The notes below the pieces were generated by a model. It had not been told where the DNA came from and did not search any database. It was given only the letters and a program-made list of their open reading frames with translations. 64,000 nucleotides of DNA from Aureimonas flava (GTDB taxonomy: Bacteria > Pseudomonadota > Alphaproteobacteria > Rhizobiales > Rhizobiaceae), in assembly GCF_003583935.1 (NCBI RefSeq), contig NZ_QYRN01000001.1, positions 62,001 through 126,000 of the forward strand, written 5' to 3'. Of the stretch, positions 1 to 10,000 are shown piece after piece. Position numbers and translations under genes: made by a program. The stretch's first letter is position 1; each line of letters begins with the position of its first letter.

Positions 1-441
1 GTCTGGTGGCCGATCCCGGAGGCGTGGTTCACGCAGCTGATGATGTACAAGGAGTTCGCCAACGCGGACTACATCGGCCCGTCGGACCTCCCGTTCGCCA
101 AGGCGGCGAACGTTCGCAAGCGCACCTGGCGCGGCATCCATGTGATGACCCTGCCGGACGAGCACTTCAAGTACGGGACGGCCGCCTGGGGCACGGCCAC
201 GCTCAACAACAAGCCCACCTACGGCACCGGCTATATCGACACCTTCATGTGGACCACCGAGGCCGTCGGCGCCGAGCACGAGTGGGACAAGGAAGAGCCG
301 GAGATCAACAAGGACATCACGAAGGAGGGCCATCCCTGGCAGCTCCATTCGGAGATGTCCGGCAACGCGGTCGGCATCATGCCGGAGGGCGTCAAGCGTC
401 TTCGCTTCAAGGCGCCCGAGCGCGCCGTCCGCGTCTCCTGA
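1..441 (+). CDS. Probable major capsid protein, C-terminal part (5' end outside window)
   Basis: The frame is open to the left edge, so at least 146 C-terminal residues are visible and the ATG codons at 40 and 43 are internal. The segment is rich in aromatic and charged residues, without signal peptide or membrane segment, and ends with the stop at 439-441. The capsid assignment rests mainly on position: it comes just before a hairpin, a small virion protein and the tail-tube genes, the place held by gene 10 in T7-like phages. No decisive motif is visible in the fragment, so another abundant structural protein is possible. Confidence 0.5.
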   Translation, partial: VWWPIPEAWFTQLMMYKEFANADYIGPSDLPFAKAANVRKRTWRGIHVMTLPDEHFKYGTAAWGTATLNNKPTYGTGYIDTFMWTTEAVGAEHEWDKEEPEINKDITKEGHPWQLHSEMSGNAVGIMPEGVKRLRFKAPERAVRVS

Positions 442-456
442 CGCATCGCCGACGAC

Positions 457-476
457 GGCGGCGTCACGGCGCCGCC
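457..476 (+). terminator. Hairpin after the capsid gene
   Basis: Perfect 7-bp GC stem (GGCGGCG, loop TCACGG, CGCCGCC) in the 63-base gap after the capsid stop, followed by a pyrimidine run with few T. Its place matches the partial terminator after the capsid gene in T7-like phages, which keeps capsid mRNA above that of downstream genes. It could equally be an mRNA-stabilising stem. Confidence 0.4.
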
Positions 477-504
477 TCTTCCCCATTCCAGCACAGAGGC
501 TTCC

Positions 505-765
505 ATGGCTCTCAATCTCAAGGCGATGTCGCGCTTCGCGACCAGCGATCGCGGCTCCACCAAGCAGGCCAACTGGTACGTCTATTCGACGCCGGACGCG
601 GCGGCGACCGTTTCCGCGGCCGGGTACTGGAACGGCGCGGCCGTGCCCCAGAACCTCAAGAAGGGCGACCGCATCGCCTGTTCCGTCAACGTGGACGCGA
701 CGCCCGCGATGCTCAACCTGATCGTGACCGACGTCGCCAACGGCGTCGTCACGGTCGCGAGCTAA
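505..765 (+). CDS. Small virion protein sharing a module with the spike at 16719
   Basis: An 86-residue protein preceded by AGAGG, between the capsid and tail-tube genes. No signal peptide or membrane segment. Its N-terminal half carries SRFATSDR (about residues 9-16) and YVYSTPD (about 25-31), then GD at about 55 and a D-x-TPA motif near 64. The same motifs in the same order and spacing open the 769-residue protein at 16719-19028. A small protein directly after the capsid gene is often a decoration or head-fibre protein, but this could also be a tail-attachment adaptor. Function is inferred from position only. Confidence 0.75.
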   Translation: MALNLKAMSRFATSDRGSTKQANWYVYSTPDAAATVSAAGYWNGAAVPQNLKKGDRIACSVNVDATPAMLNLIVTDVANGVVTVAS

Positions 766-774
766 GGGGCCGTC

Positions 775-1398
775 ATGTCCCAGCCGATCGACAAGGCGAC
801 GATCGTCAACCGGGCCCTCGGCCGGCTGGGGCAGGCGCCCGTGTTCTCGCTCGACGGCGAGAACCACGTGACCGGCCATGTCGACGGCGTGTGGGACGAC
901 GTCGTGGCGGAATGCTTCGGCCTCCACGACTGGAGCTTCTGCCGGCGCACCACGAAGTTGACGCGCCTCGCCGTCGAGCCGGGGAACGGTTGGTCCTACG
1001 GCTTCGCGCTGCCCGGCGACCGGATCGGGGAGCCGCTGCTGGTTCTGGCGGCCGTCGCTCCCGCGGAGCATGTCCTGCGCGACTTCTCGATCGAGGCCGG
1101 CGTCCTTTATGCACGCGCCGCGAACGTCTGGGCGCGGTGCAAGGTCGCCGTGGATCCGGAAGCCTGGGACATCGGCTTCCGGGGCGCGTTCGTCACGGCG
1201 CTCGCTTCGGCGCTGGCCGTGCCGATGCAATCGGATCAGGGCTTGCAGGACGATCTGCGGGCGCAGGCCTTCGGCACACCGTCGCAGGGCGGCACGGGCG
1301 GCCAGTTCGGCCGCCTCGTCGCGCAGAACCGCGCGGGATCGCCCGTCGGCTCCCCCTTCCTGCGGGGCGACCCGCTCACCGATGCGCGGTGGGGCTGA
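775..1398 (+). CDS. Tail tubular protein A-like / head-tail connector
   Basis: A 207-residue protein with AAGGGG upstream of the ATG. It opens with a small helical stretch containing NRALGRLGQ, followed by a W/F-rich segment (about residues 45-75), a pattern seen in gp11-like tail tubular proteins that bridge portal and nozzle in short-tailed phages. Size is close to T7 gp11 (196 residues). Its TGA shares one base with the ATG of the next gene (TGATG), so the two are likely translationally coupled. The family call rests on pattern and order. Confidence 0.65.
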   Translation: MSQPIDKATIVNRALGRLGQAPVFSLDGENHVTGHVDGVWDDVVAECFGLHDWSFCRRTTKLTRLAVEPGNGWSYGFALPGDRIGEPLLVLAAVAPAEHVLRDFSIEAGVLYARAANVWARCKVAVDPEAWDIGFRGAFVTALASALAVPMQSDQGLQDDLRAQAFGTPSQGGTGGQFGRLVAQNRAGSPVGSPFLRGDPLTDARWG

Positions 1399-3449
1399 TG
1401 GCGGGGCAGCCGGGACGCGGCCAGCAGAGCATGAACGCCGGCGAGTTCTCGCCGGAGCTCGCGGGCCGGATCGACATCAAGCAGTACTACTCGGCCGGGC
1501 TCCGCTTCCTGAACGTCGAGCCGGTGGCGCAGGCCGGGTTCCGCAATCTGCCCGGCACACGCCGGGTGGTTTCCACGGACACCCCCTGGCGCCCGCGCTT
1601 CTGGCGGCTACGCCATTCGCGTGAGCTGCATTTCCTGATCGCGGTCGTGCCCTATCGGATCGACGTGTTCGAGGGGACGGCGCTGGTGGCGCGGATCCCG
1701 ACCCCCGTCACGCCGGAGATCGCGGCCGAGGTGTCGCTGTACCTGGAGGCGGACACGGTCGGGGTGTTCCACCGCGATCTGCGCCCGCTGCGCCTGGTGC
1801 GCCAGAGCAACGGGTCCTGGACGCTGGGTTTCTGGCCGTTCGGCAAGATCCCCGACCAGGACTACGGCGGCGACTATGCGAAGCGGGAAGACATCTGGGA
1901 GCTGTTCGTCCGCTTCGACGGCACAGCAGCTTCCTCCAACCCGATCATCGCGATCAGCGTGGACGGAGAGGCGATCGAGGCCCAGCAGCTTTCCGGTACC
2001 GACTACAACGCCTGGGCGGCCGCGATCCAGGACCAGCTTCGCGCCCTGCCGTCGCTGAACGGAGACGTCGTCTGTGCCGCCGGCCCGGTGGGCAACGGCG
2101 TCAACGCAGTCCGGCTGCGCATCGTCTTCGGTGGAAGCCTTGCGGGCCAGGAATTCCAGATCACCTCGCAGATCGTGAGCACGAGCTCGGTCTCCGTGCT
2201 GCCGTCGCATATCCAGATCGGCAAGACGTTCGGCGAGCCGCTGATCTCGGATGCGCGCGGCTGGCCCGGGGTGGTCGCGATCGCGCAGGACCGTCTGGTG
2301 TATGCCGCCCTCCGCGAGCGGCCCTCGGCGCTGCTGTTCTCGCAGACGGCGGAGTATTTCACGGTGAACACGTCGGCCCAGCGCGCGGACGGGGCCAAGC
2401 TCGAGGCGCTGCGCACGACCAGCAAGGAAGAGATCCTGCATGTGAAGGCGCTGCAATACCTGCTCGTCTTCACGGACGAGGCGGAATATTTCGCGACCAA
2501 CCGGACGATCGCCCGAACGGAGCCGCTGAACTTCGTGGAGACCAGCCGGAACGGCATGGCGCGGGGGACCTGGCCGGTCGAGATCGAGAACCGGGTCTAC
2601 TACATCGGCCAGCGCGGCGCGGTCCTGTTCTCGACCGCCTACGACGACATCCAGTCGGCGTTCACCGCTCGGCAGGAAAGCCTTCTCGCATCGCATCTCG
2701 TGGACGACGTGATCGAGACGGCGATCCAGCGCGGCACGGACGACAGCGACAGCCCCCGGCTTTGGATGCTGCGGCGGGACGGTCGCCTCGTCGGCGCGAG
2801 CATCATTCGCGACCAGGAGATCACCGCGTTCTTCGAATACGACGTGGGCGCGCCGGTCCGCTCGATCGGCATCGACGCCGAGAACCGGCTGTGGCTGGCG
2901 GTGGACCGGTCCGACGGCCAGCAATACGAGGTGATGGACGACGGGTCGTTCCTCGCCTCGGGGGTGACGCGGACGGTCGCAGACGACGGCACGGTGTCCG
3001 ACCTCCCCTTCGCCGAGGGCAGCGAGGTCTGGGCGGAAGCGGGGGGCTACACCTACGGCCCCGCGACGGTGACCGGCGGTGCGGCGCGTATCGGCGCGCC
3101 GGGGGAGGCCGCGCGGATCGGCATCTGGCGTCCGCCGCTCTGGGAAAGCATGCCGAGCGTGCTCGTCGGGCGCGACGACAAGATCGTCCGGCGCCCCGGC
3201 CGGATCCACGGGTTGGACGTGAACGTGATCGAGACGACGTCGATCGCGATCGGCGCGAACGGCACGACGCCGCGCGATCTGCCCCTGGTGCGCCTGTCGG
3301 ACCCCGCGGATCTTCCACCGGTTCCCAAGACCGAGCTGGTGACGATGGCCGGCATCCCCGGCGTCGTCACCGATCCCACGGCCGTCGTCACGCAGGTTCG
3401 CCCCGGCGTGCTGCGCGTGCGCGACGTCACCTTCCAGGAGAAGCTGTAA
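1398..3449 (+). CDS. Large tail hub / nozzle protein (tail tubular protein B-like)
   Basis: A 683-residue protein. The N-terminal motif NAGEFSPELAGRIDIKQYYSA, found near the start of many virion structural proteins of this class, is at about residues 11-31. The body is beta-rich with repeated hydrophobic strands and no membrane segment. It follows the gp11-like gene with one-base overlap and precedes the small core-protein gene with another (TAATG), the place of T7 gene 12, whose product forms the tail nozzle. Extra in-frame sequence upstream of the ATG is a shadow of the 775-1398 gene. Confidence 0.7.
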   Translation: MAGQPGRGQQSMNAGEFSPELAGRIDIKQYYSAGLRFLNVEPVAQAGFRNLPGTRRVVSTDTPWRPRFWRLRHSRELHFLIAVVPYRIDVFEGTALVARIPTPVTPEIAAEVSLYLEADTVGVFHRDLRPLRLVRQSNGSWTLGFWPFGKIPDQDYGGDYAKREDIWELFVRFDGTAASSNPIIAISVDGEAIEAQQLSGTDYNAWAAAIQDQLRALPSLNGDVVCAAGPVGNGVNAVRLRIVFGGSLAGQEFQITSQIVSTSSVSVLPSHIQIGKTFGEPLISDARGWPGVVAIAQDRLVYAALRERPSALLFSQTAEYFTVNTSAQRADGAKLEALRTTSKEEILHVKALQYLLVFTDEAEYFATNRTIARTEPLNFVETSRNGMARGTWPVEIENRVYYIGQRGAVLFSTAYDDIQSAFTARQESLLASHLVDDVIETAIQRGTDDSDSPRLWMLRRDGRLVGASIIRDQEITAFFEYDVGAPVRSIGIDAENRLWLAVDRSDGQQYEVMDDGSFLASGVTRTVADDGTVSDLPFAEGSEVWAEAGGYTYGPATVTGGAARIGAPGEAARIGIWRPPLWESMPSVLVGRDDKIVRRPGRIHGLDVNVIETTSIAIGANGTTPRDLPLVRLSDPADLPPVPKTELVTMAGIPGVVTDPTAVVTQVRPGVLRVRDVTFQEKL

Positions 3450-3994
3450 TGGCCCCGATCGCGGCGGCGCTGACGCCCCTGTTCAGCGGAATTGGCAGCG
3501 CCGTGACCGGCATCACCGGTGCGCTCGGCGGCGCCGGCGCGATCGGCTCCACGATCGGCAGCATCCTCGCCGGCACCGCGACGTTGATGTCGGTCTCCGC
3601 GTCGAAAGGCGCGGCCGAGATCGAGGCCACCAACCTCGAGCTCCAGGCGAAGGACCAGGAGGCGCAGCGGGCCACGGAGACGCTGGCCGGGATCGAGCGA
3701 CGGACCTCGATCAAGCGCGAGATGATGACGGCGATCGGAGAGCAGTCCACCGCCTACGCCGCCTCGGGCGTGGACCTGTCGTTCGGCACGCCGTTGCAGG
3801 CGCGCGAGGAAGCCTTCCGCCAGGCGGATCTCGGCATGGAGACCGCGACCGGCACCGAACGCAGCCGGATCGCCCGTCTCGAGGAGAGGGCGTCGAACCT
3901 CCGGAGCCAGGCCACTTCGACGCGCCGTGCCGCGAAGGCGCAAGGGGCTGCGCAGATCCTCACCGGCGCGTCGCGCTTCCTGTCCCGGGGCTGA
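3449..3994 (+). CDS. Internal virion (core) protein, small, gp14-like position
   Basis: A 181-residue protein starting on the stop codon of the previous gene. Residues 1-50 are Gly/Ala/Ile-rich and hydrophobic and could insert in a membrane. Residues 53-175 are a long charged helix with coiled-coil character, containing the stretch ASGVDLSFGTP at about 107-117. In podoviruses a protein of this size at this place (T7 gp14) leaves the capsid with the DNA and forms the outer-membrane part of the ejection channel. The role is by analogy of size, hydrophobic start and order. Confidence 0.6.
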   Translation: MAPIAAALTPLFSGIGSAVTGITGALGGAGAIGSTIGSILAGTATLMSVSASKGAAEIEATNLELQAKDQEAQRATETLAGIERRTSIKREMMTAIGEQSTAYAASGVDLSFGTPLQAREEAFRQADLGMETATGTERSRIARLEERASNLRSQATSTRRAAKAQGAAQILTGASRFLSRG

Positions 3995-3997
3995 TCC

Positions 3998-6900
3998 ATG
4001 GCGAACAAGCGTATCGGCGAGGTTTCCTATCGTCCGCTCCAGGTCGCGCCCGTGCTTCAGGACGGACTGCTCGCCGTCGATCGACCGGACGGGGGGCCGG
4101 AGCGGCGGGTGGCGGAGGCCTTCGCGCGCATGGCGGCGCAGGCCGACGACGTGGCGGACCGGTTCGCGGCGGCAGAGGGGCAACAGGCGGGCCTGCGCGA
4201 CGCGCTGGCGAACGGGCCGCGTGCGTCGGCCATCTCCGGCGGGGTGACGACGAGCGTGGAGGGCGGCGGCGCGCCGCTGGGCTATACCGGGTCCGGCGGC
4301 GGCGTGTCGTCGCGCGTCTCGACCGGCGGCGGCGACCTCGACGCGCGCGGCCGATACATCTACGAGGGCCTGCGCAAGCGCAAGCTCGGCCATTTCGCCG
4401 CCGCCGCCGCCGTCGGTCACGCCCGCCAGGAGAGCTCGATCCAGGCGGCCGGGCCGGACGGCGACAAGGGCACGTCGTCGGGCCTTTGGCAGTGGCGCAA
4501 CGAACGTCGCTCGGCCTTGCAGGCCTTCGCGAAGCGGCCGGGGCAGAACGGCGACTGGCGCGACGTGGACACGCAGATGGACTTCTTCGTGCACGAGCTC
4601 GGCGGCCGTGAGCGTCTGGCAGGCCAGCGTCTGGCGGCGGCAACCAACATCGTCGATGCCACCGAGGCGCTGATGCACTTCGAGCGGCCGCAGCACTACA
4701 CAGTCCGCACGCCGCGTGCCGGGCATGGCTGGGACAACCGCCTGGCCCACGCGCGCTGGGCCGAGGCCTTCGGCGGCGGGGCCGGTGCGCCGGCGGCCGT
4801 GACGGCCCTCGCACCCACGCCGGCGCCGACGGGGGCGGCCGCCGCGATCGAGGCGGTGGCGCCGCTCGCGTCGGATGGGAAGCCCGCCGCCGGGACGAGC
4901 GCGATCGCGCCCGCCGACGTCGGCCCGCCGCGCGTGACGCGCGTCGTCGAGCCGATCGAGATCCAGCGCGCCGGCGGCGGGTTCCGCCCGACGGGCTCGA
5001 CCACCATTCGCGGCCGGGCCTACGATACGGCGGGCATGCGGACTTATCTCGAGCAGCTGGACAACACGATCGCGGCCGACACGGATGCGGTCTACCAGCG
5101 GTTCAAGGACGATCCGGTCGAGCTGGAGAAGGCGTTCGGTGCGCTCCGCACCGTCCACATGCAGGACCATGTGTTCCCGGAGGTCCAAGGCGATTACGAC
5201 GGCGCCTTCGGCCGCGTCACGCGCGGCTATCTCAACCAGTCGCGCCGCGACCAGGAAACGCGCGTCCTGCAACAGGACCGGGCGGATTTCCTGACCCGCA
5301 GCGGCGAGATGGAAACGGCATCGGCGCGTGCCGTGGAGGCCTTCGACCCCGGCAGCGACGACGCGGCCGCGGCGATCGCCCTGCGGCAGTCGGCGACGGA
5401 CGCCCACTACGACAGCGCCGTGGCGCGCGGGATCCTGGACGCCGACGACGCGGCGGCCGCCAAGATCGCCAGCCGGCGCAACACGGCCGTCGCCTTCTAC
5501 GCGCGTCAGGCCACGGTGCTGCCGAGCCCGCAGGACGTGCTGGCGCTGAAGGAAAAGATGCGGACCGACTTCGCGGCGGGCGGCATGGCGGGGCTGGACG
5601 CCGGCGGCTGGCAAGCGCTCGAGGCGTCACTCGATCGGACGGCAAGCCAGAAACAGCAGGGGCAACAGGAGGCCTCGCGCACCCTGAAGGCGCGGGGCGA
5701 CGCCCTGGCGGACAGCGTCGTGAGGGGGTTCGAGGTCGATGCCGGCGAGATGGGCCGGTTCATGCTCGACCGGAACACGACGCCCGAGGGGCCGCAGATC
5801 ATCGATCGCACGCTCGAGAAGATCAATGCCGCGCGGATCCTGCGCGACAAGCCTTTGCCGGAGGCCGAGCGCTACGTGCTCGGCCTCGAGCGCGACCCGG
5901 TGGCCGTCGCCGGCGGCACCGCGGACTATGCCCGCGCCGAGCTCGAGCGCATGCAGCGCGCGGCGGGCACGGACCCGGTGGGCCTCGCCGAGCGCAAGGG
6001 GCTGCTCCCGGCGGAGGAGGGCGGCCTCGTCGAAGCGTCCTCCGCGGACGATCTGGCGGGGCGAATGAAGCTGCGCGCGGAACGGGCAGAGATCGCGGCC
6101 CAACACTTCGGGGTTCAGCCGAAGTACCTGAAACCCGGTGAGGCGGCCCAGATCAAGGTTCTCGTGGATCAGGATCCCGACCGGGCGGCGCAGATCGCGG
6201 CCGGGATCGTCACGGGCGCCGGCGCCCGCGCGGGCCGGGTGCTGGCCGAGCTCGGCGAGGACGCGCCGGCGGTGGAACAGGCCGGGGTCATCCTTGCCGG
6301 CGGCGGCTCCGAGCGCGCGGCTCGCGACGTCATCGCCGGCTACGGCCGGGGTGCCGACGGGCAGAAGCTGCCGGAGGTCCTGAAGCAGACGGAACGGGAC
6401 AGCCTCGCGCGCGAGACGATCGGCGGCGCCTTCGCGGGGTCCCCCGCGGACGGGACGCGCACGTTGGCGGCGGCCGAGCGGATCGCGCGCGTTCGCGTGG
6501 CGGAGGCCGGGATCGATCCGAAGAGCGAAGCGGCCCGTGGTATCCTGGAGAAGGCGATCCACGAAGCCGCCGGCGGCCGGTTCGAAAGCGGCGTGCAATT
6601 CGGCGGGTTCGTCGCGATGCCCGTTCGGGACGGCTGGTTCGGTTCCTCCTTCGCCGGCAGCCGTCCCACGGTGTTCGTGTTGCCGAGCATCCGCGCCGAC
6701 CGCTTCGCCGATGTGATCGACGCGATCCGAGACACGGATCTCGCCTCGAGCGAAGAGCCGCGCGCACGGCTCGGCCGGCGGTACTGGTCGGCGCCGCCGG
6801 TTCGCGAGAACGGGAAGGCCTACACGGCGGCCGACCTCAAGGCGGCGGTGCCCGTGGCCGTCGGCGGCGGCTATCGCTTCGCCTTCGGCGATCCCGCGTC

Positions 6901-7006
6901 CGAGGATCCGCAGTGGGTGCGCGGTGCCGATGGGCGGCCCTTCGTATTGGCGATCGACACGATGCGCCCGATCCTCGAGCCTCGCGTGCCGGGGGCTTAC
7001 CGATGA
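3998..7006 (+). CDS. Internal virion protein with phage-tail-type lysozyme domain
   Basis: A 1002-residue protein. Residues 113-260 look like a phage-tail lysozyme domain: HARQESS with candidate catalytic Glu at 145, then SGLWQWRNER (161-170), a QMDFF segment (193-197) and ERP...T near 229. Cutting peptidoglycan during genome entry is the expected job, as for the transglycosylase of T7 gp16. The remaining 740 residues are Ala/Arg/Glu-rich helices without recognisable domains, probably part of an ejected core. The start at 3998 comes 3 bases after the previous stop. The stop overlaps the next ATG (ATGA). Confidence 0.8.
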   Translation: MANKRIGEVSYRPLQVAPVLQDGLLAVDRPDGGPERRVAEAFARMAAQADDVADRFAAAEGQQAGLRDALANGPRASAISGGVTTSVEGGGAPLGYTGSGGGVSSRVSTGGGDLDARGRYIYEGLRKRKLGHFAAAAAVGHARQESSIQAAGPDGDKGTSSGLWQWRNERRSALQAFAKRPGQNGDWRDVDTQMDFFVHELGGRERLAGQRLAAATNIVDATEALMHFERPQHYTVRTPRAGHGWDNRLAHARWAEAFGGGAGAPAAVTALAPTPAPTGAAAAIEAVAPLASDGKPAAGTSAIAPADVGPPRVTRVVEPIEIQRAGGGFRPTGSTTIRGRAYDTAGMRTYLEQLDNTIAADTDAVYQRFKDDPVELEKAFGALRTVHMQDHVFPEVQGDYDGAFGRVTRGYLNQSRRDQETRVLQQDRADFLTRSGEMETASARAVEAFDPGSDDAAAAIALRQSATDAHYDSAVARGILDADDAAAAKIASRRNTAVAFYARQATVLPSPQDVLALKEKMRTDFAAGGMAGLDAGGWQALEASLDRTASQKQQGQQEASRTLKARGDALADSVVRGFEVDAGEMGRFMLDRNTTPEGPQIIDRTLEKINAARILRDKPLPEAERYVLGLERDPVAVAGGTADYARAELERMQRAAGTDPVGLAERKGLLPAEEGGLVEASSADDLAGRMKLRAERAEIAAQHFGVQPKYLKPGEAAQIKVLVDQDPDRAAQIAAGIVTGAGARAGRVLAELGEDAPAVEQAGVILAGGGSERAARDVIAGYGRGADGQKLPEVLKQTERDSLARETIGGAFAGSPADGTRTLAAAERIARVRVAEAGIDPKSEAARGILEKAIHEAAGGRFESGVQFGGFVAMPVRDGWFGSSFAGSRPTVFVLPSIRADRFADVIDAIRDTDLASSEEPRARLGRRYWSAPPVRENGKAYTAADLKAAVPVAVGGGYRFAFGDPASEDPQWVRGADGRPFVLAIDTMRPILEPRVPGAYR

Positions 7007-10000
7007 GCATCTTTCAGCACGCGCCCCCCGACGAGGCCGAAGGCCGCCGCATCACGTTCGGGGATCCGGCGCCGGTCAGCCTCGGCGCCCTCGACTATCT
7101 GCCCGGCGTCGCGCTGGTGCGGCAGGAGGCGAACCTCGTCGGCGATCTCATCGACGGCGATCGGCGCGCATCGATGGCGGAGCTCTACGCCGCCAACGAC
7201 GAGGCGCAGACCTTCATCGACAACACGTTCGCCCGCGAGGACGCCCGGCGCGAGGCCTATCGCCGGCGCATCGAACGGATCCACGCCGCGACGGGCGTGC
7301 AGCTCCAGATGCCGCTCGACGGCACCGGCTCGTTCGCGGCGGTGGACCGGCCCGTCGGGTCCGAGTGGGAGGAGCGCTACGGCGGCGACCCGATCGGGCG
7401 TCGCAACCTGGAGGCGTTTCGTCGGCAGCTCGCCGAGCTGCGGGGAAAGTTCCCCCAGCATGCCGAGCTCTTCGACAGCGACTTCGACGGCGACACGGGC
7501 GGTATCGTATCGGCCGCCGAGGCGCGCCGAAAGGCCGCCGACGCGGGCGCGGCGGACCTGTCGGGTATCTCGCGCCTGGCGTCCGTGTTCGCCGGCGGTG
7601 GGCGGGGCATGCTGCGCGATCCGGTGCAGATCGCCGCCCTGTTCCTCGGCGGCGGTGCGGGCACGGCCAAGGGCGTCGTCGGCCGGATCGGGCAGACGAT
7701 CCTGACCGAAGCGGCGGTGAACGCCGGCGTGGAAGCCGCGGTGCAGACGCGGGCGCAAGCGTGGCGTGCGGAGAACGGTCTGGAAAGCGGCATCGTGCCG
7801 GGGTTGAGGCAGGTGGGCCTGGCAGGTCTCTTCGGCGGCACGTTCGGCGGCCTGATCGCCGGCGGGCGCGAGGTGGCCCGGGCGTTCCGCGTGACGGATG
7901 CGGCCGAGGTGGCGGCGATCGAGCGCGTCGCGACGGGGAATCCGCGCGAGGGGGATCTCGACCAGGTGGCGAAGCGGCTCGGCGTGAGGGCCGATGCGGC
8001 CGAGACGCGCGTGGCGGCGGTGGCGGACGCGCAGGCCGCGCTGGACGACGCCGCGTTCGGCCCGACGCCAGCGGGGCTGACCGACGACGAGGCTGCCGCC
8101 ATGCGGAACGCGGCGGTGCGCTCGGCCGAGACGGACGGTCCGCCGGCGGCGGGACCGGTCGCCAAGCCGCGCCGCGACCCGGCCGAGCATGCGGTGCTGT
8201 CGGAGGCGCTGCCGGGCGGCGCGATCTCCGTGCGCGGACGCCCGGTCGGTTACGAACGGTTCGACCCGGAGACCGTCGGCACCGACGCCGTGGCCTACCA
8301 GTACAAGGGCGGCGGCGACGACGCGGGCGTGACGGACCGGCTGCGCGGTGTGAAGCGCTGGGACCCGACGGCGTCGGGCAAGGTGATGATCCACGAGCGC
8401 ACCGACGGCGCCCGCTTCATCGCGGACGGGCACCAGCGGCTCGGCCTGGCACGCCGGCTAAAGGCGGAAGGCGACGCGTCCGTGCGGCTCGACGGATACC
8501 TGTTCCGCGAGGCGGACGGCTGGACCGCCGAGGACGTGCGGGCGCTGGCGGCGAAGAAGAACATGCAGGAGGGCAGCGGCGAGGCGATCGACGCGGCGCG
8601 CGTCATGCGCGACCGGCCGGACCTCCTGGACGACGGGTTGCCGATGTCGGGCGCGATGATGCGCCGCGCCAGCGCGCTCGCCCGGCTATCGGACGACGCC
8701 TGGGGCATGGCGATCAACGGCGTGGTGGATCAGAACCACGCGGCGTTGATCGGCGAGCTCGTGCCGGACCCGCGCATGCACGCCGCGGCGATCCGCGACC
8801 TCGCCGAGTTCTCGCCCGAGACGGACCGGGCGGCGCGCATGCTGCTCGAAGAAATCATGGCGAGCGGCGTCCGGCACGAGACGCAGACCGACATGTTCGG
8901 CGCGTTCGACCTGTCGAAGTCGCTGATCGGCGAGCGCGTGAAGGTGATGGAGGCTGCGCAGCGGGTGCTGCGGCAGGACAAGCGCCTGTTCGCGATGCTC
9001 GGCGACCGGGCCGACGTGATCGAGGCGGCGGGCAACACGCTCGATGCGGCGGGAAATGCCACGCGCGCCGTCACAGCCGAGACGGTGGAGGCGATCGTCG
9101 ATCGGATGGCAAGAACCAAGGGTCCGGTTTCCGACGCGCTCACGGAGGCTGCACGGCGATTTGCGGGCGGTTCCAACGCGACGCGCGAGGCACGCCTCTT
9201 CATCGGCGACATTCAGTCGGCGATCGAGAGGGAGGGTCTGCCGGCTCTGCTCAACCCTCCGGAGCCGCAGCTGGCGGCGGCTCGCGCGGCGGAACCGGGG
9301 ACGGCCGAAGCCGAAGCCATGGCCGGCCTCTTTCCCGACGAGCCTGCGCGCCGCGCACCTCCGAGCCGCGTTCTCGACGTCGAGCCGATCGGGCAGGGCC
9401 CGGCCGGGCCGATCTATCCCGCGTCCGCCTTCGACGGCAGCTGGACGGCTGCGGTGGACTTCCTGACCACGCGACAGGCCGGCGACATCGCGGGCATGCT
9501 GTCCCATCCGGACGTCGGGAGGATCGACGTGGTGTGGGGCGGCTTCGACGCAGCGACGGACAACGGCCTCGGCCTCGCCAAGATCGTCGCCAAGCATCCG
9601 GAGGTCCTGGACGAGCTGCCGTCGATCCTCGCCAGCATGGACGTGAAGACGCGATCGGCGAACCGGATCGTTTTGGAAAGCAAGGTCCACAAGGCCGTGG
9701 TGCGCCTCGACTACGACGGCGAGGCCAAGACGTGGCTGATGACGGCCTACGAGAAGGATGAAAGGGGCTTGCGCGCCAAGGGTACTACCGGCCGCCCTGA
9801 CGGTCTCCAGACGGACAGATCCTCCGCCTCGCAAGCCGAGCCCAATATAATCGCGGATGAGGTGGAGGGCCAGCCCTATGGGCAGGGCGCTCTGTCCGGC
9901 GAAGGAAATACCGATCCGCTTGAGGCACGGTCGGCGGATGATTCTCCGAAATTCATAGGCAGGAACGCGGACGATGAGGACATCTTCGAAACCGTAAAAG

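Noticed and set aside
6-1397. In-frame extension upstream of the tail hub start
   Set aside because: It runs through the capsid, small virion and connector genes in another frame; the ATG at 1398 overlaps the connector stop exactly.
3053-5614. 853-codon minus-strand open frame
   Set aside because: Shadow of the lysozyme-domain virion gene and its neighbour; low-complexity composition, no recognisable domain.
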